The notes under the pieces: model-generated
Told to the model about the DNA's origin: nothing
Databases searched by the model: none
The model's input: the letters and a program-made list of their open reading frames with translations, nothing else
Made by a program: the position numbers and the translations under genes
In this document: in pieces, positions 1-5,962 of the stretch
Numbering within the stretch: position 1 is the stretch's first letter
Layout of the letters: every line of letters starts with the position of its first letter
From: Acidobacteriota bacterium
Lineage (GTDB): Bacteria; Acidobacteriota; Terriglobia; Terriglobales; Acidobacteriaceae
DNA: 6,524 nt
NCBI GenBank assembly: GCA_021780095.1
Contig: JAJXZK010000275.1
Location: 1 to 6,524 of the forward strand
Direction of reading: 5' to 3'

Positions 1-814
1 CGGTCACACCGGCCGCATCGACGTCGGAGATGTGCAGCAGATCGTGCATGAACGCGATTCCCACCACGTCGTCCAGGTTGCTGCGGTACACGGGCACGCG
101 AGAATACGCATGGGCCCGCAGCTGCTCTGAAAATTCAGCCAGCTTCATCGCGGCGGGAACGGCAAAAATTGCGGGCCGCGGGGTCATGACTTCGCGGACG
201 ATTTTGTCGCCAAATTCCACGGCAGAGCGGACCAGAGCGCGATCGCTTTCGTCCAGAATGCCTTCTTCCTTGCCGGCCTCAATGAGCGCTTCCACGGCTT
301 CCGCCGAATCTTCCTCGACTGGCATTTGATCGGACTCCGCCAAGGCGGCAATCGAAAGCAGAAAACCCAAAACCAACGTGATGGGAAACATCAGGTAGAA
401 CAACGCGCGCAGCACGCCGGTCAGTTGCGCGATCCATTGGCCTCGAGTGCGGGTGAAAAACAACTGCGGCAGAAAATCATGGAACAGCAGAATGGTCAGA
501 ACGATGGCGAGAACCGTCTGCGCGACACTGCTTGCGAAGGATGCGGAATAGTCTTGATGTGCGTGTAATGCAACGTGGGCAAACACCAGCGCCAGCGACG
601 CAAGGGAGAGCAGCTTCAAGATAGAAGCGGATTGGGCGGCATGTTCTCGCGTCATCCCCAGGCGGGGTTCAATCTGCTGTTCCCAAACATCAATATTTTC
701 CTGAAACTCGCGCGACAGAAATTTACCCATCTCGGAATACAGCCGGTTCACGTAGGAGGCCAGCGTAAGAATCGCAAGCAGGAGCAGAATCAAAATGAAT
801 TGCAGAATTGTCAT
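1..814 (-). CDS. CNNM/CorC-HlyC family membrane protein with CBS domain (3' end outside window)
   Basis: This is the first 271 codons of an integral membrane protein of the CNNM/CorC (HlyC, 'hemolysin-like') family, whose members are linked to Mg2+/Co2+ export or resistance. A membrane segment lies at about residues 3-21, and others at about 66-85, 95-119 and 132-158. An acidic linker (PVEEDSAEAVEALIEAGKEE) follows. Then comes the family hallmark around 184-213 (EEGILDESDRALVRSAVEF and VREVMTPR) and the start of a first CBS domain (SRVPVYRSNLDDVVGI, about 238-253). The ATG overlaps the ybeY stop codon in an ATGA junction, and no convincing Shine-Dalgarno precedes it, so translation is probably coupled to ybeY. 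E. coli has a CorC-like gene (ybeX) in the same place. The rest of the CBS pair and the CorC C-terminal domain lie beyond base 1. The family call is firm; the transported substrate is unknown. Confidence 0.9.
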   Translation of the reverse strand, partial: MTILQFILILLLLAILTLASYVNRLYSEMGKFLSREFQENIDVWEQQIEPRLGMTREHAAQSASILKLLSLASLALVFAHVALHAHQDYSASFASSVAQTVLAIVLTILLFHDFLPQLFFTRTRGQWIAQLTGVLRALFYLMFPITLVLGFLLSIAALAESDQMPVEEDSAEAVEALIEAGKEEGILDESDRALVRSAVEFGDKIVREVMTPRPAIFAVPAAMKLAEFSEQLRAHAYSRVPVYRSNLDDVVGIAFMHDLLHISDVDAAGVT

Positions 815-1395
815 GGGTGGACGGCCCGTTCTCTGCCTGCGTTTGTGCGAACGCCTGACGCGCGGGAGATGCTTTTCGCGCTCATCCGTTTGGACGGAGC
901 GGTCTGGGCCGTGCTGCGGGCAATCAGGGTGGCGGGCAGTCGAAAGCGGCGGCGCAACTGTTCTTCCCGGGCAGCCATTTCTCCCGCATCTGTTTCGTGG
1001 TCATATCCAGCCAGATGCAGCAGGCCGTGCAGCGTTAAAATTTTCAGTTCGATGATCACTGGATGGCCAAAGCGGTTCGCCTGGCGTGCGGCCGCATCGA
1101 GCGAGATGGCGAGATCCCCTGCGACCGGGGGATAGGCTCGCCGTTGGTCAGAAGACGTTTGCGCCGGCATTTCGAGCGCAGGAAAAGAAATCACATCGGT
1201 GGCGTGATGGATTCCGCGAAATTTCCCGTTGAGGCGCTTGATTGCGATGTCAGACGTCAACAGCACAGAGACCTGGCCCGCCACAGGCACAGCCTTACGT
1301 GCTCGCCGCAGAAACAGGCGCAGGGCGGAGAGAGCTAGCGTCGCGTCTGCTCTGCCTTTGGTACTGCTGCTGGCTACAGGGTCGATGATGATCAT
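811..1395 (-). CDS. ybeY: Endoribonuclease YbeY (rRNA maturation RNase)
   Basis: YbeY is a metal-dependent single-strand endoribonuclease needed for 16S rRNA 3'-end maturation and for quality control of defective ribosomes. The diagnostic metal-binding motif HGLLHLAGYDH is present with all three histidines, at about residues 123-133 counted from the chosen start. It is preceded by LNGKFRGIHHATDVISFP and GDLAISLD, both standard for the family. I chose the ATG at 1395 (MIIIDP) because family members begin close to this strand. An ATG at 1407 and a GTG at 1443 are in frame, and none has a clear ribosome binding site. Roughly the last 36 residues, after RLPATLI, are a basic Ser/Ala/Arg-rich tail, making the protein about 194 residues against a usual 150-170. 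It is downstream of phoH and overlaps the CorC-like gene by 4 bases. The gap from phoH is about 150 bases and contains a 5-bp GC hairpin at 1472-1487. Confidence 0.92.
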   Translation of the reverse strand: MIIIDPVASSSTKGRADATLALSALRLFLRRARKAVPVAGQVSVLLTSDIAIKRLNGKFRGIHHATDVISFPALEMPAQTSSDQRRAYPPVAGDLAISLDAAARQANRFGHPVIIELKILTLHGLLHLAGYDHETDAGEMAAREEQLRRRFRLPATLIARSTAQTAPSKRMSAKSISRASGVRTNAGRERAVHP

Positions 1396-1544
1396 CGCAT
1401 GAAGCATGATACCGCAGAGCGTTCGCCGGAACTGGAACTGCACGGATTCAGTTGAGCGCGCCCGCGCGAAACGGCGACTCAGCGCCGACTTACCCTCTGG
1501 CGGTCTTGTCCGCAGAAAATACCTAAGTCCTATCGATCCTCGCG

Positions 1545-2567
1545 TTATTGTGTTTGCACGGGTGACTTGCCGTCCGTCCCGCTGCGCAAAGGCTCAGCGA
1601 TTTCTAGCGGCAACTCCCGTTGGCCGCGAGTATAGCCATCGTAGGCGCAAACAATCCGCTGTACCAGTTGATGGCGAACCACATCTCCCTGCTCAAAATA
1701 GCAGAAGTCGATGCCGTCCACATTCTTCAGCACATCGATCGCTTCAATTAGCCCGGACTTGCGCGGGTTTGGCAAATCGATCTGAGTAATGTCGCCGGTA
1801 ATCACGGCCTTGGCGTTATTGCCCATGCGAGTGAGAAACATCTTCATTTGCTCGCTAGTGGTGTTTTGCGCCTCATCCATGATGATGAAGGCATCGTTCA
1901 GGGTGCGTCCGCGCATAAACGCCAGCGGAGCCACTTCAATCACGCTTCGCTCGAGCATTTTGTCGACGCGATCCGGCTCCAGCAAATCGTAGAGCGCGTC
2001 ATAAAGAGGCCGCAAATATGGATCGACTTTTTCCTGAAGCGTGCCCGGCAAAAATCCAAGCCGCTCGCCTGCCTCTACCGCGGGGCGCACCAGCACCAAC
2101 CGCGAAACTTTTTTCGCCGTCAGCGCCGCCACCGCCATCGCGACCGCCAGGTAGGTTTTACCCGTCCCCGCCGGCCCTACGCCGAACACCATGTCCGAAC
2201 GCTCGATTGCGTCCAGGTATTGCCGCTGATTGACTGATCGAGGTTGCACCATGCGGCGAATGCCGGTAGAACGCTGCTTGCCGGTGTCGACCAGGCTGCG
2301 AAGTGTCACCGACTTATCGGCGACCACCAATTTCAGCATCCCGTTCAGTTCACCATTCTGCAGCGTGACTCCGCCGCGGCGCAGTGACTCATAGTCGGCG
2401 AATATCTGCTCCACGCGGGAAATCACTTCCGGTTCGCCCTCCAGGTAGAGAGCGTCGGAACGGAGGTCGATGCGAACTTTCAGGGTGTTTTCGATCAGAT
2501 GAAGGTTTTCGTCGCGGGTACCGAAGATGGGCTCGATGTTGGGGGTGATCTCGATGGTTTTCTTCAT
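1545..2567 (-). CDS. phoH: PhoH-family ATPase (PhoH/YbeZ-like)
   Basis: This is a PhoH-like P-loop NTPase, often encoded beside ybeY and thought to act as an RNA-handling partner of YbeY (family knowledge). About residues 1-65 resemble the KH-type RNA-binding domain typical of this group (ITPNIEPIFGTRDENL and so on). The ATPase core has Walker A GPAGTGKT (about 131-138), RPAVEAGERLGFLPG, Walker B AFIIMDEAQN (about 226-235) and TGDITQIDLP (about 258-267). At about 340 residues the length is normal. In-frame TTG (2570) and ATG (2567) codons are adjacent. I use the ATG, although the only good Shine-Dalgarno (GGAGG, 2583-2587) lies 15 bases upstream, which is longer than ideal. It is the first gene of the leftward phoH-ybeY-corC cluster, and a candidate promoter lies at 2786-2814. 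Confidence 0.95.
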   Translation of the reverse strand: MKKTIEITPNIEPIFGTRDENLHLIENTLKVRIDLRSDALYLEGEPEVISRVEQIFADYESLRRGGVTLQNGELNGMLKLVVADKSVTLRSLVDTGKQRSTGIRRMVQPRSVNQRQYLDAIERSDMVFGVGPAGTGKTYLAVAMAVAALTAKKVSRLVLVRPAVEAGERLGFLPGTLQEKVDPYLRPLYDALYDLLEPDRVDKMLERSVIEVAPLAFMRGRTLNDAFIIMDEAQNTTSEQMKMFLTRMGNNAKAVITGDITQIDLPNPRKSGLIEAIDVLKNVDGIDFCYFEQGDVVRHQLVQRIVCAYDGYTRGQRELPLEIAEPLRSGTDGKSPVQTQ

Positions 2568-2582
2568 CAATAAGACTATTTG

Positions 2583-2587
2583 CCTCC
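2583..2587 (-). promoter_or_regulatory. Shine-Dalgarno for phoH
   Basis: GGAGG on the minus strand is 12 bases from a TTG and 15 bases from the ATG of phoH. It is the only strong Shine-Dalgarno match near that start. The distance leaves it open whether TTG 2570 or ATG 2567 is used; the proteins differ by one residue. Confidence 0.45.
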
Positions 2588-2709
2588 ATTGGATTTTGTT
2601 GCGCCAAGGCGAAAGACAGCGCGAGCTGCCTGCGGACGTTGCACTCTGTTGGATTGCCGGGAACCGTGTTCGGATGGCTGAGCCGCCAGCAGCACCGCAT
2701 CTTTCCGGG

Positions 2710-2723
2710 CGGGTTCAAACCCG
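2710..2723. repeat. Short palindrome CGGGTT-CA-AACCCG
   Basis: Perfect 6-base arms surround a CA centre in the phoH upstream region. It could be an operator half-site pair or chance. It resembles a tRNA T-arm core but has no 5-bp T-stem with a 7-base loop and no matching acceptor stem. Confidence 0.35.
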
Positions 2724-2785
2724 TGGGATGGGCCAGTCGGTCGGGAGGTTCGCAGTACGTCGCTGGGCACAAGGATGATGCGCAC

Positions 2786-2814
2786 AGAGTAGCGCCGAGA
2801 GAAGATTGCGTCAA
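2786..2814 (-). promoter_or_regulatory. Candidate sigma70-type promoter for phoH-ybeY-corC
   Basis: On the minus strand, TTGACG (2814-2809, 5 of 6 to consensus) is separated by exactly 17 bases from TACTCT (2791-2786, only 3 of 6). The position suits a leader of about 210 nt ahead of phoH. The -35 is good and the -10 is weak, so this is a candidate only. Confidence 0.3.
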
Positions 2815-2860
2815 TCGACAAATGAAAAATATTTTGTGACATCAGAATCCATTTGATTTG

Positions 2861-2888
2861 GCAGTGACAATGCGGGATCTTTCACTGC
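2861..2888. repeat. 7-bp inverted repeat upstream of the RMD1-like gene
   Basis: GCAGTGA (2861-2867) and TCACTGC (2882-2888) are perfect inverted arms with a 14-base spacer. The repeat ends 58 bases before the ATG at 2947. The arrangement suits a dimeric regulator or a leader hairpin, but nothing in the window identifies a regulator. Confidence 0.35.
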
Positions 2889-2946
2889 TCATCAGCACGG
2901 ACAAGCCACATCCTGTTCACCCTTCCAGGAATAAGATGATGGCATT

Positions 2947-4056
2947 ATGGCAGAGGTCGCGATCGAATCCGCTGAAACCATGTTGCATGGGTCGGTGCTG
3001 GTGTTACTGCAGTTTGATGTGTGTGAGACGATCCGCCTGGAGCAACTGCGGGAGCTGGTCCGCCCCGTCGCCGTAGAACACACCATTCCCAAGCATGCGC
3101 CTCCGGGATATGTTCGCTTCCAGCGACCGCCTGTAGTTGAGCCCATTGAGCCGCTAGTGCTGGAAAGCGGAGAGCAACTGCATGGGGAGATCAAATACTA
3201 CGATTACGGCGTGTTGAGCGTGGTCTTCGAGCTGGCCTTCTCTGGCGGCTGGGAAAAGTTGACCGGTCTGGCCAGCCGTTGGGTGTGGGATGTCGACTTT
3301 GCCGCGCAGGCGACGGAAATTGTCCGCAGCCGGCTGACACGCGCCGCTTCAGCGTTGGTGAAACCGTATGCCGAGTGGCTCAGCGAAGACTACCTCATCT
3401 TCCACGTGCGCGAAATCAGCGGCTCGCCATCGGTTGCCGATTTGATTTATATGTATGGTTCGCGCATTACCCAGGTGGTGCGCGGCGACATGGGCCAGCT
3501 GGCGGAAAGTGAATGCAATGAGGTGCTGCAGTCGCGCATTTCCTATTACGCGAACGATCTTGCCGTGATTGGATGGAATGCCGCGTTCATCTATGACAGC
3601 ACGTCCGGCGCGGAAACGGCGATCCAATTGCTTGAGTATGCCAACTCTCAGTTATTGGAATTTCGCCACTATGACGATCTGCTGACGAAGGAACTGGACC
3701 GCGTGTACACGCTGCTCGACGAAGGCACCGGCATGTTTGCTCGATGGCGGCTGGCGCGCTCCGCAACGCGGCTGCACACCGTGTTGTTAGATGTGGCGGA
3801 GTTGACGGAACACGCGGACAACGCCATCAAGTTTTTGAGCGACATGTTTTCTGCGCGGCTATACAAGCTGGCGGCGATGAAGGTCGGCGTCCCAGACTAC
3901 AAAGACCTTGTCACGCAAAAGGTGCGCACGTCAGAAGAACTCTATCGATTTATGGTGGACCAGTTTAACCAGAGTCGCGCATTTTTTTTGGAGCTGACGG
4001 TTGTCATTATTCTGGTGATTGAACTGGTGTATCTGTTTCGCGGTAAGCCGTTTTAG
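2947..4056 (+). CDS. RMD1/DUF155-like protein with C-terminal membrane anchor
   Basis: This 369-residue protein looks like the RMD1/DUF155 family, known in eukaryotic mitochondria and widely in bacteria without a settled biochemical role. Visible family-like features are a hydrophobic N-terminal strand (SVLVLLQFDV, about 13-22), KYYDYGVLSVVFEL (about 83-96) and a long helical region. The C-terminal half carries the pattern LEYANSQLLEFRHYDD, NAIKFLSDMFSARLYKLAA, and then a single membrane helix at about 346-364 (FFLELTVVIILVIELVYLF), usual for the family. There is no signal peptide, so most of the protein should be cytoplasmic with a C-terminal anchor. The ATG at 2947 is the first in frame. 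Only AGGA 16 bases upstream resembles a ribosome binding site, so the start is moderately certain; ATG 2980 is an alternative. It is divergent from phoH. The family call rests on pattern recognition alone. Confidence 0.75.
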   Translation: MAEVAIESAETMLHGSVLVLLQFDVCETIRLEQLRELVRPVAVEHTIPKHAPPGYVRFQRPPVVEPIEPLVLESGEQLHGEIKYYDYGVLSVVFELAFSGGWEKLTGLASRWVWDVDFAAQATEIVRSRLTRAASALVKPYAEWLSEDYLIFHVREISGSPSVADLIYMYGSRITQVVRGDMGQLAESECNEVLQSRISYYANDLAVIGWNAAFIYDSTSGAETAIQLLEYANSQLLEFRHYDDLLTKELDRVYTLLDEGTGMFARWRLARSATRLHTVLLDVAELTEHADNAIKFLSDMFSARLYKLAAMKVGVPDYKDLVTQKVRTSEELYRFMVDQFNQSRAFFLELTVVIILVIELVYLFRGKPF

Positions 4057-4101
4057 GCTGTGATCTGGATTTGCTTGGGCGGGGCAGCGGGCAGAATGAT
4101 G

Positions 4102-4130
4102 CTGTCGCGCGGGCAGGTGAGCGGCGACAG
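4102..4130 (+). repeat. 7-bp inverted repeat ahead of the basic protein gene
   Basis: CTGTCGC (4102-4108) and GCGACAG (4124-4130) pair perfectly around a 15-base loop. It lies between the RMD1-like stop and the small basic protein. There is no T-run after it, so it is not a typical intrinsic terminator; a leader hairpin or attenuating structure is possible. Confidence 0.35.
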
Positions 4131-4150
4131 AGATTCCCATTGCAGTTGAG

Positions 4151-4159
4151 AAGGGAAGG
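4151..4159 (+). promoter_or_regulatory. Shine-Dalgarno deciding the start of the basic protein
   Basis: The purine run AAGGGAAGG ends 10 bases before ATG 4170. The reading frame is open further upstream (to an ATG at 4071), but the residues encoded there lack the Lys/Ala character of the rest. This site therefore supports ATG 4170. Confidence 0.55.
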
Positions 4160-4169
4160 TCGATCGAAG

Positions 4170-4391
4170 ATGGTGGCGAAGAAAATATCCAAAAAGTCTA
4201 CGAAGAAATCCGCCAGCAAGCGGCACCCGAAGACAGCGAAGAATATTGCCGCCAAGAAAGCTCCGACAAAGCGTACCGCCAAGGTGCAGCGCGGAACCTC
4301 TGGGACCGGCCCAAGGACGAACGGAACCGGACCGCGGATCGCCAGCGCAGCAGCACGGGCGAAGAAGGCGAAGGAAAAGCCGTGCGATTAG
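4170..4391 (+). CDS. Small Lys/Ala-rich basic protein, histone H1-tail-like
   Basis: The 73-residue product is extremely basic, starting MVAKKISKKSTKKSASKR and continuing with AAKKAPTKRTAK and ARAKKAKEK. This composition resembles histone H1-like C-terminal tails and the Lys-rich tails of bacterial nucleoid proteins, so nucleic-acid binding is a reasonable inference. No folded domain is visible. Residues 43-56 are a tandem heptad (TSGTGPR, TNGTGPR). There is one Cys, at the penultimate position. The start at 4170 is supported by a Shine-Dalgarno. The gene ends 10 bases inside the next one (GTG 4382), so the two are probably translationally coupled. The RMD1-like gene lies 113 bases upstream. 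Low complexity makes any homology claim weak, and a non-coding interpretation cannot be fully excluded. Confidence 0.55.
   Translation: MVAKKISKKSTKKSASKRHPKTAKNIAAKKAPTKRTAKVQRGTSGTGPRTNGTGPRIASAAARAKKAKEKPCD
4296..4337 (+). repeat. Two degenerate 21-bp tandem units in the basic protein
   Basis: Units 4296-4316 and 4317-4337 encode TSGTGPR and TNGTGPR. The codons differ at several third positions (GGG/GGA, GGC/GGA, CCA/CCG, AGG/CGG). The peptide repeat has therefore been kept, or is older, while the DNA diverged. Confidence 0.6.
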
Positions 4392-4783
4392 AGGACGTCA
4401 AAAACGCCTATGAGACGCTGTCCGGCATCGCCAGCCAGATCGTTCGCCAGTTGAGTCTGGCCGGCATCGGGTTGATCTGGCTGTTCAACATTGGGACGGG
4501 AGCGAAACCAGCGTTGCCGCATCCGCTGCTGCAGGGGGCGCTGTTCATTTTTCTGGCGCTGTTCTTTGACCTGCTGCAATACCTGCTGGGAACATTCACC
4601 TGGTTTCTTTATTTCCGCAAAAAGGAACGCGCCGGCACGCCGCCGGACAGGGAATTTCTGGCACCCGCCTGGATCAACTGGCCCACGTGGTTTTTATTTA
4701 GTCTGAAGGCCGCGTGCATGCTGGCCGCCTACCTGGGCTTCATCCTGCCCTTTCTCTTCTCCACATTTTCCGCTGCGTCATAG
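4382..4783 (+). CDS. Uncharacterised multi-pass membrane protein
   Basis: The 133-residue protein has a short amphipathic N-terminus (MRLEDVKNAYETLSG). Hydrophobic segments lie at about 24-38 (LSLAGIGLIWLF), 50-78 (a long stretch that may be one or two passes) and 101-127. A charged cytosolic-type loop (FRKKERAGTPPDRE) separates the last two. I do not recognise a named family or catalytic motif. The only plausible start is GTG 4382; a Shine-Dalgarno (AAGGA, 4371-4375) lies 6 bases ahead of it, inside the basic protein gene. The start overlaps the upstream stop in a different frame, so the two products are probably made together. The gene converges with the rhodanese gene, with only 42 bases between the stop codons and no T-run terminator between them. 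Confidence 0.75.
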   Translation: MRLEDVKNAYETLSGIASQIVRQLSLAGIGLIWLFNIGTGAKPALPHPLLQGALFIFLALFFDLLQYLLGTFTWFLYFRKKERAGTPPDREFLAPAWINWPTWFLFSLKAACMLAAYLGFILPFLFSTFSAAS

Positions 4784-4825
4784 CGAACGGGTAGATGCCG
4801 GCAGGACGACGGTGCTGTCGCTGGA

Positions 4826-5320
4826 TTATTGGCCGGAGGCGGAACCGCCGGCCACAGGATAGCCGTGTGCGACCCAATCTTTGCCGAAGCTGGTCTCCAG
4901 CATCACCACGTGCAGATGGGTAAAGCCCATCGCTTTGAGCGTCGCAAAGGCCGGACGAATATTTGGGCATTTTTCAATCGGGCAGCAGCCGCAGTAGATG
5001 TAGATGTCCGCGCTCTTCGGCAGTGCGCGAACCGCCTGCTTCAGCGCTTCCAGTCCTTCCGGGCTGGAGGAGGGACCGGCATAGAGGGACCCGGGAATGT
5101 GCTTGCTTTTGTAGAGAACTTCAAACCCTACCTGCAGGATGACGGGCTTCGCGGTCTTCGAAAGCCTGGCGGCTAGCTGGCTCGGTTGCGTCACTTGCGC
5201 CGCCGTCCAGGGATTGGCTGGAGCCTCCTGCGCTCGGGCTGTCATCGCCAGAACGGTTGCTGCGACAAGGATCGGAGTCATCGCATACCGCAGGGACGCG
5301 CTTCGAGAAAAAATTTTCAT
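4826..5320 (-). CDS. Exported rhodanese-like domain protein
   Basis: This is a 164-residue protein with a Sec signal peptide: basic MKIFSRSASLRY, a hydrophobic core and a likely cut after TARA (residue 30). The mature part is a single rhodanese fold. HIPGSLYAG (about 74-82) matches the rhodanese HIPGA region. The active loop is YCGCCPIEKCPN (about 109-120), with four cysteines, followed by IRPAFATLKAMGF as in the helix after the catalytic loop. Rhodaneses carry sulfur or act in thiol chemistry, and this one should act in the periplasm. The loop is longer and richer in Cys than the usual CxxxxR, and the usual LDVR-type motif is altered (ILQVGFEV). ATG 5320 gives a proper signal peptide; ATG 5356 is an in-frame alternative that would bury it. 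A GC inverted repeat (GGCGG-AA-CCGCC, 4838-4849) lies in the last codons. The partner sulfur pathway is not shown by the context. Confidence 0.87.
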   Translation of the reverse strand: MKIFSRSASLRYAMTPILVAATVLAMTARAQEAPANPWTAAQVTQPSQLAARLSKTAKPVILQVGFEVLYKSKHIPGSLYAGPSSSPEGLEALKQAVRALPKSADIYIYCGCCPIEKCPNIRPAFATLKAMGFTHLHVVMLETSFGKDWVAHGYPVAGGSASGQ

Positions 5321-5368
5321 GTCGCCAGTGTACCGCTGTAATTCGTGCGATTGCATTAGCCCAGGCTG

Positions 5369-5736
5369 CTACGGGATTGGAGATGGCCCCTTCAATCGCC
5401 TTTTGACATGCTTTAGGCCTGGGTTATTAATCAACTCGCGCTCAAAGAACGCCTTCAGAGCCAGGTTAACATTGTGGATCCATTGCGAGCTTTCTCTCGC
5501 AGCTAGGAACTCGCCCAGCTTTGGCGATAAGATCTCCCTGATAATGGAAAGTGGCGTTCCGAAACCGTCTCAGTAGGGTTTACATACTCTTCGTTTGCGA
5601 GCAATGCATCCACTTCGCAATCATGACAGCCAAGTTCGACATATCCCTCGACAACTACAAAGAGCAACGAATACCAAACCCACATCACCGATGCGCCTGA
5701 CATGAGCGCAGCGATCTGTCCCCATTCTTCGGACAT
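5369..5736 (-). pseudogene. Frameshifted HEPN-like protein gene (two +1 base disruptions)
   Basis: Three minus-strand frames join into one coherent protein of about 121 residues. Frame 1 runs from ATG 5736 (MSEEWGQIAALMSGASVMWV) to LLANEEYV. One extra A in the run at 5579-5581 shifts into TLLRRFRNATFHYQGDLIAK. A second extra A at 5520-5522 shifts into LGEFLAARESSQWIHNVNLA, which runs to a TAG at 5369-5371. Removing one base at each site restores the frame, and the total length (368) fits exactly. RNATFH matches the Rx4-6H motif of HEPN-type ribonuclease or nucleotide-modifying proteins, and the surrounding sequence is helical (WYSLLFVVVEGYVEL before it, ALKAFFEREL after). Function is inferred from the motif only. 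There is no partner antitoxin gene visible. It could be a decayed accessory gene or two sequencing errors. Its codons look less GC-rich than those of the neighbours. Confidence 0.7.
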
Positions 5737-5783
5737 GCCTGGAGGACATTCCTCGGCTGTTTGATGGACCTTCGTAGGTGATG

Positions 5784-5815
5784 ATTAACACTGTCGGCAG
5801 TCAGCCAGTGTTGAT
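5784..5815. repeat. 10-bp inverted repeat upstream of the HEPN-like pseudogene
   Basis: ATTAACACTG (5784-5793) and CAGTGTTGAT (5806-5815) pair over 10 positions, nine Watson-Crick and one G-T, with a 12-base spacer. The near arm is 48 bases before the pseudogene ATG, a typical operator or promoter position. It could instead be a remnant of a mobile-element end. Confidence 0.45.
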
Positions 5816-5962
5816 AAAGAGCAGCGAGCCGGATCTGTGCTTGGGGTATAGGTGCCATGGGCTAATCATATGGCGCTTGCTCCAGGGGATCATATCGGCT
5901 GACTGGCAGGCCAGCCACGCCCAGTCGTCTGAGCCGCCAACAGCGAGCTATCGGATCTCCAA

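Larger units (their letters stand above)
2571..2946. other. Divergent intergenic region between phoH and the RMD1-like gene
   Basis: These 376 bases separate two outward-transcribed genes and should hold both promoters. A minus-strand sigma70-like site (2786-2814), a short palindrome (2710-2723) and a 7-bp inverted repeat (2861-2888) are visible. An 88-codon minus-strand frame (2576-2842) ends just upstream of phoH. It has no ribosome binding site and no recognisable domain, so I do not call it a gene. The T-loop-like GGTTCAAAC at about 2712 does not sit in a foldable tRNA. Confidence 0.7.

Noticed and set aside
1406..1789. Plus-strand frames opposite phoH, ybeY and the CorC-like gene
   Set aside because: They are antisense to genes with clear family motifs and contain no domain of their own.
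2678..2693. Near-identical 16-mer shared with 5929-5944 (CTGAGCCGCCAGCAGC type)
   Set aside because: A single mismatch over 16 GC-rich bases in two intergenic regions is close to chance in a window this size, and the flanks do not align.
2701..2740. tRNA-like T-arm (GGTTCAAAC) with a following GGGCCA
   Set aside because: The bases around the loop do not make a 5-bp T-stem, and no matching acceptor or anticodon arm is present on either strand.
2576..2842. 88-codon minus-strand frame directly upstream of phoH
   Set aside because: It has no ribosome binding site and no recognisable motif, it overlaps the candidate promoter, and a gene here would displace the phoH control region. Relatives could revive it.
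4071..4169. N-terminal extension of the basic protein to ATG 4071
   Set aside because: The composition changes abruptly before residue M of ATG 4170, a good Shine-Dalgarno precedes 4170, and the extension covers the leader hairpin at 4102-4130.
4831..4853. GC-rich inverted repeat as an intrinsic terminator between convergent genes
   Set aside because: It lies inside the last codons of the rhodanese gene and is followed by no T-run on either strand.
5139..5576. 145-codon plus-strand frame
   Set aside because: It is antisense to the rhodanese signal-peptide region and to the reconstructed HEPN-like gene, and has no domain of its own.
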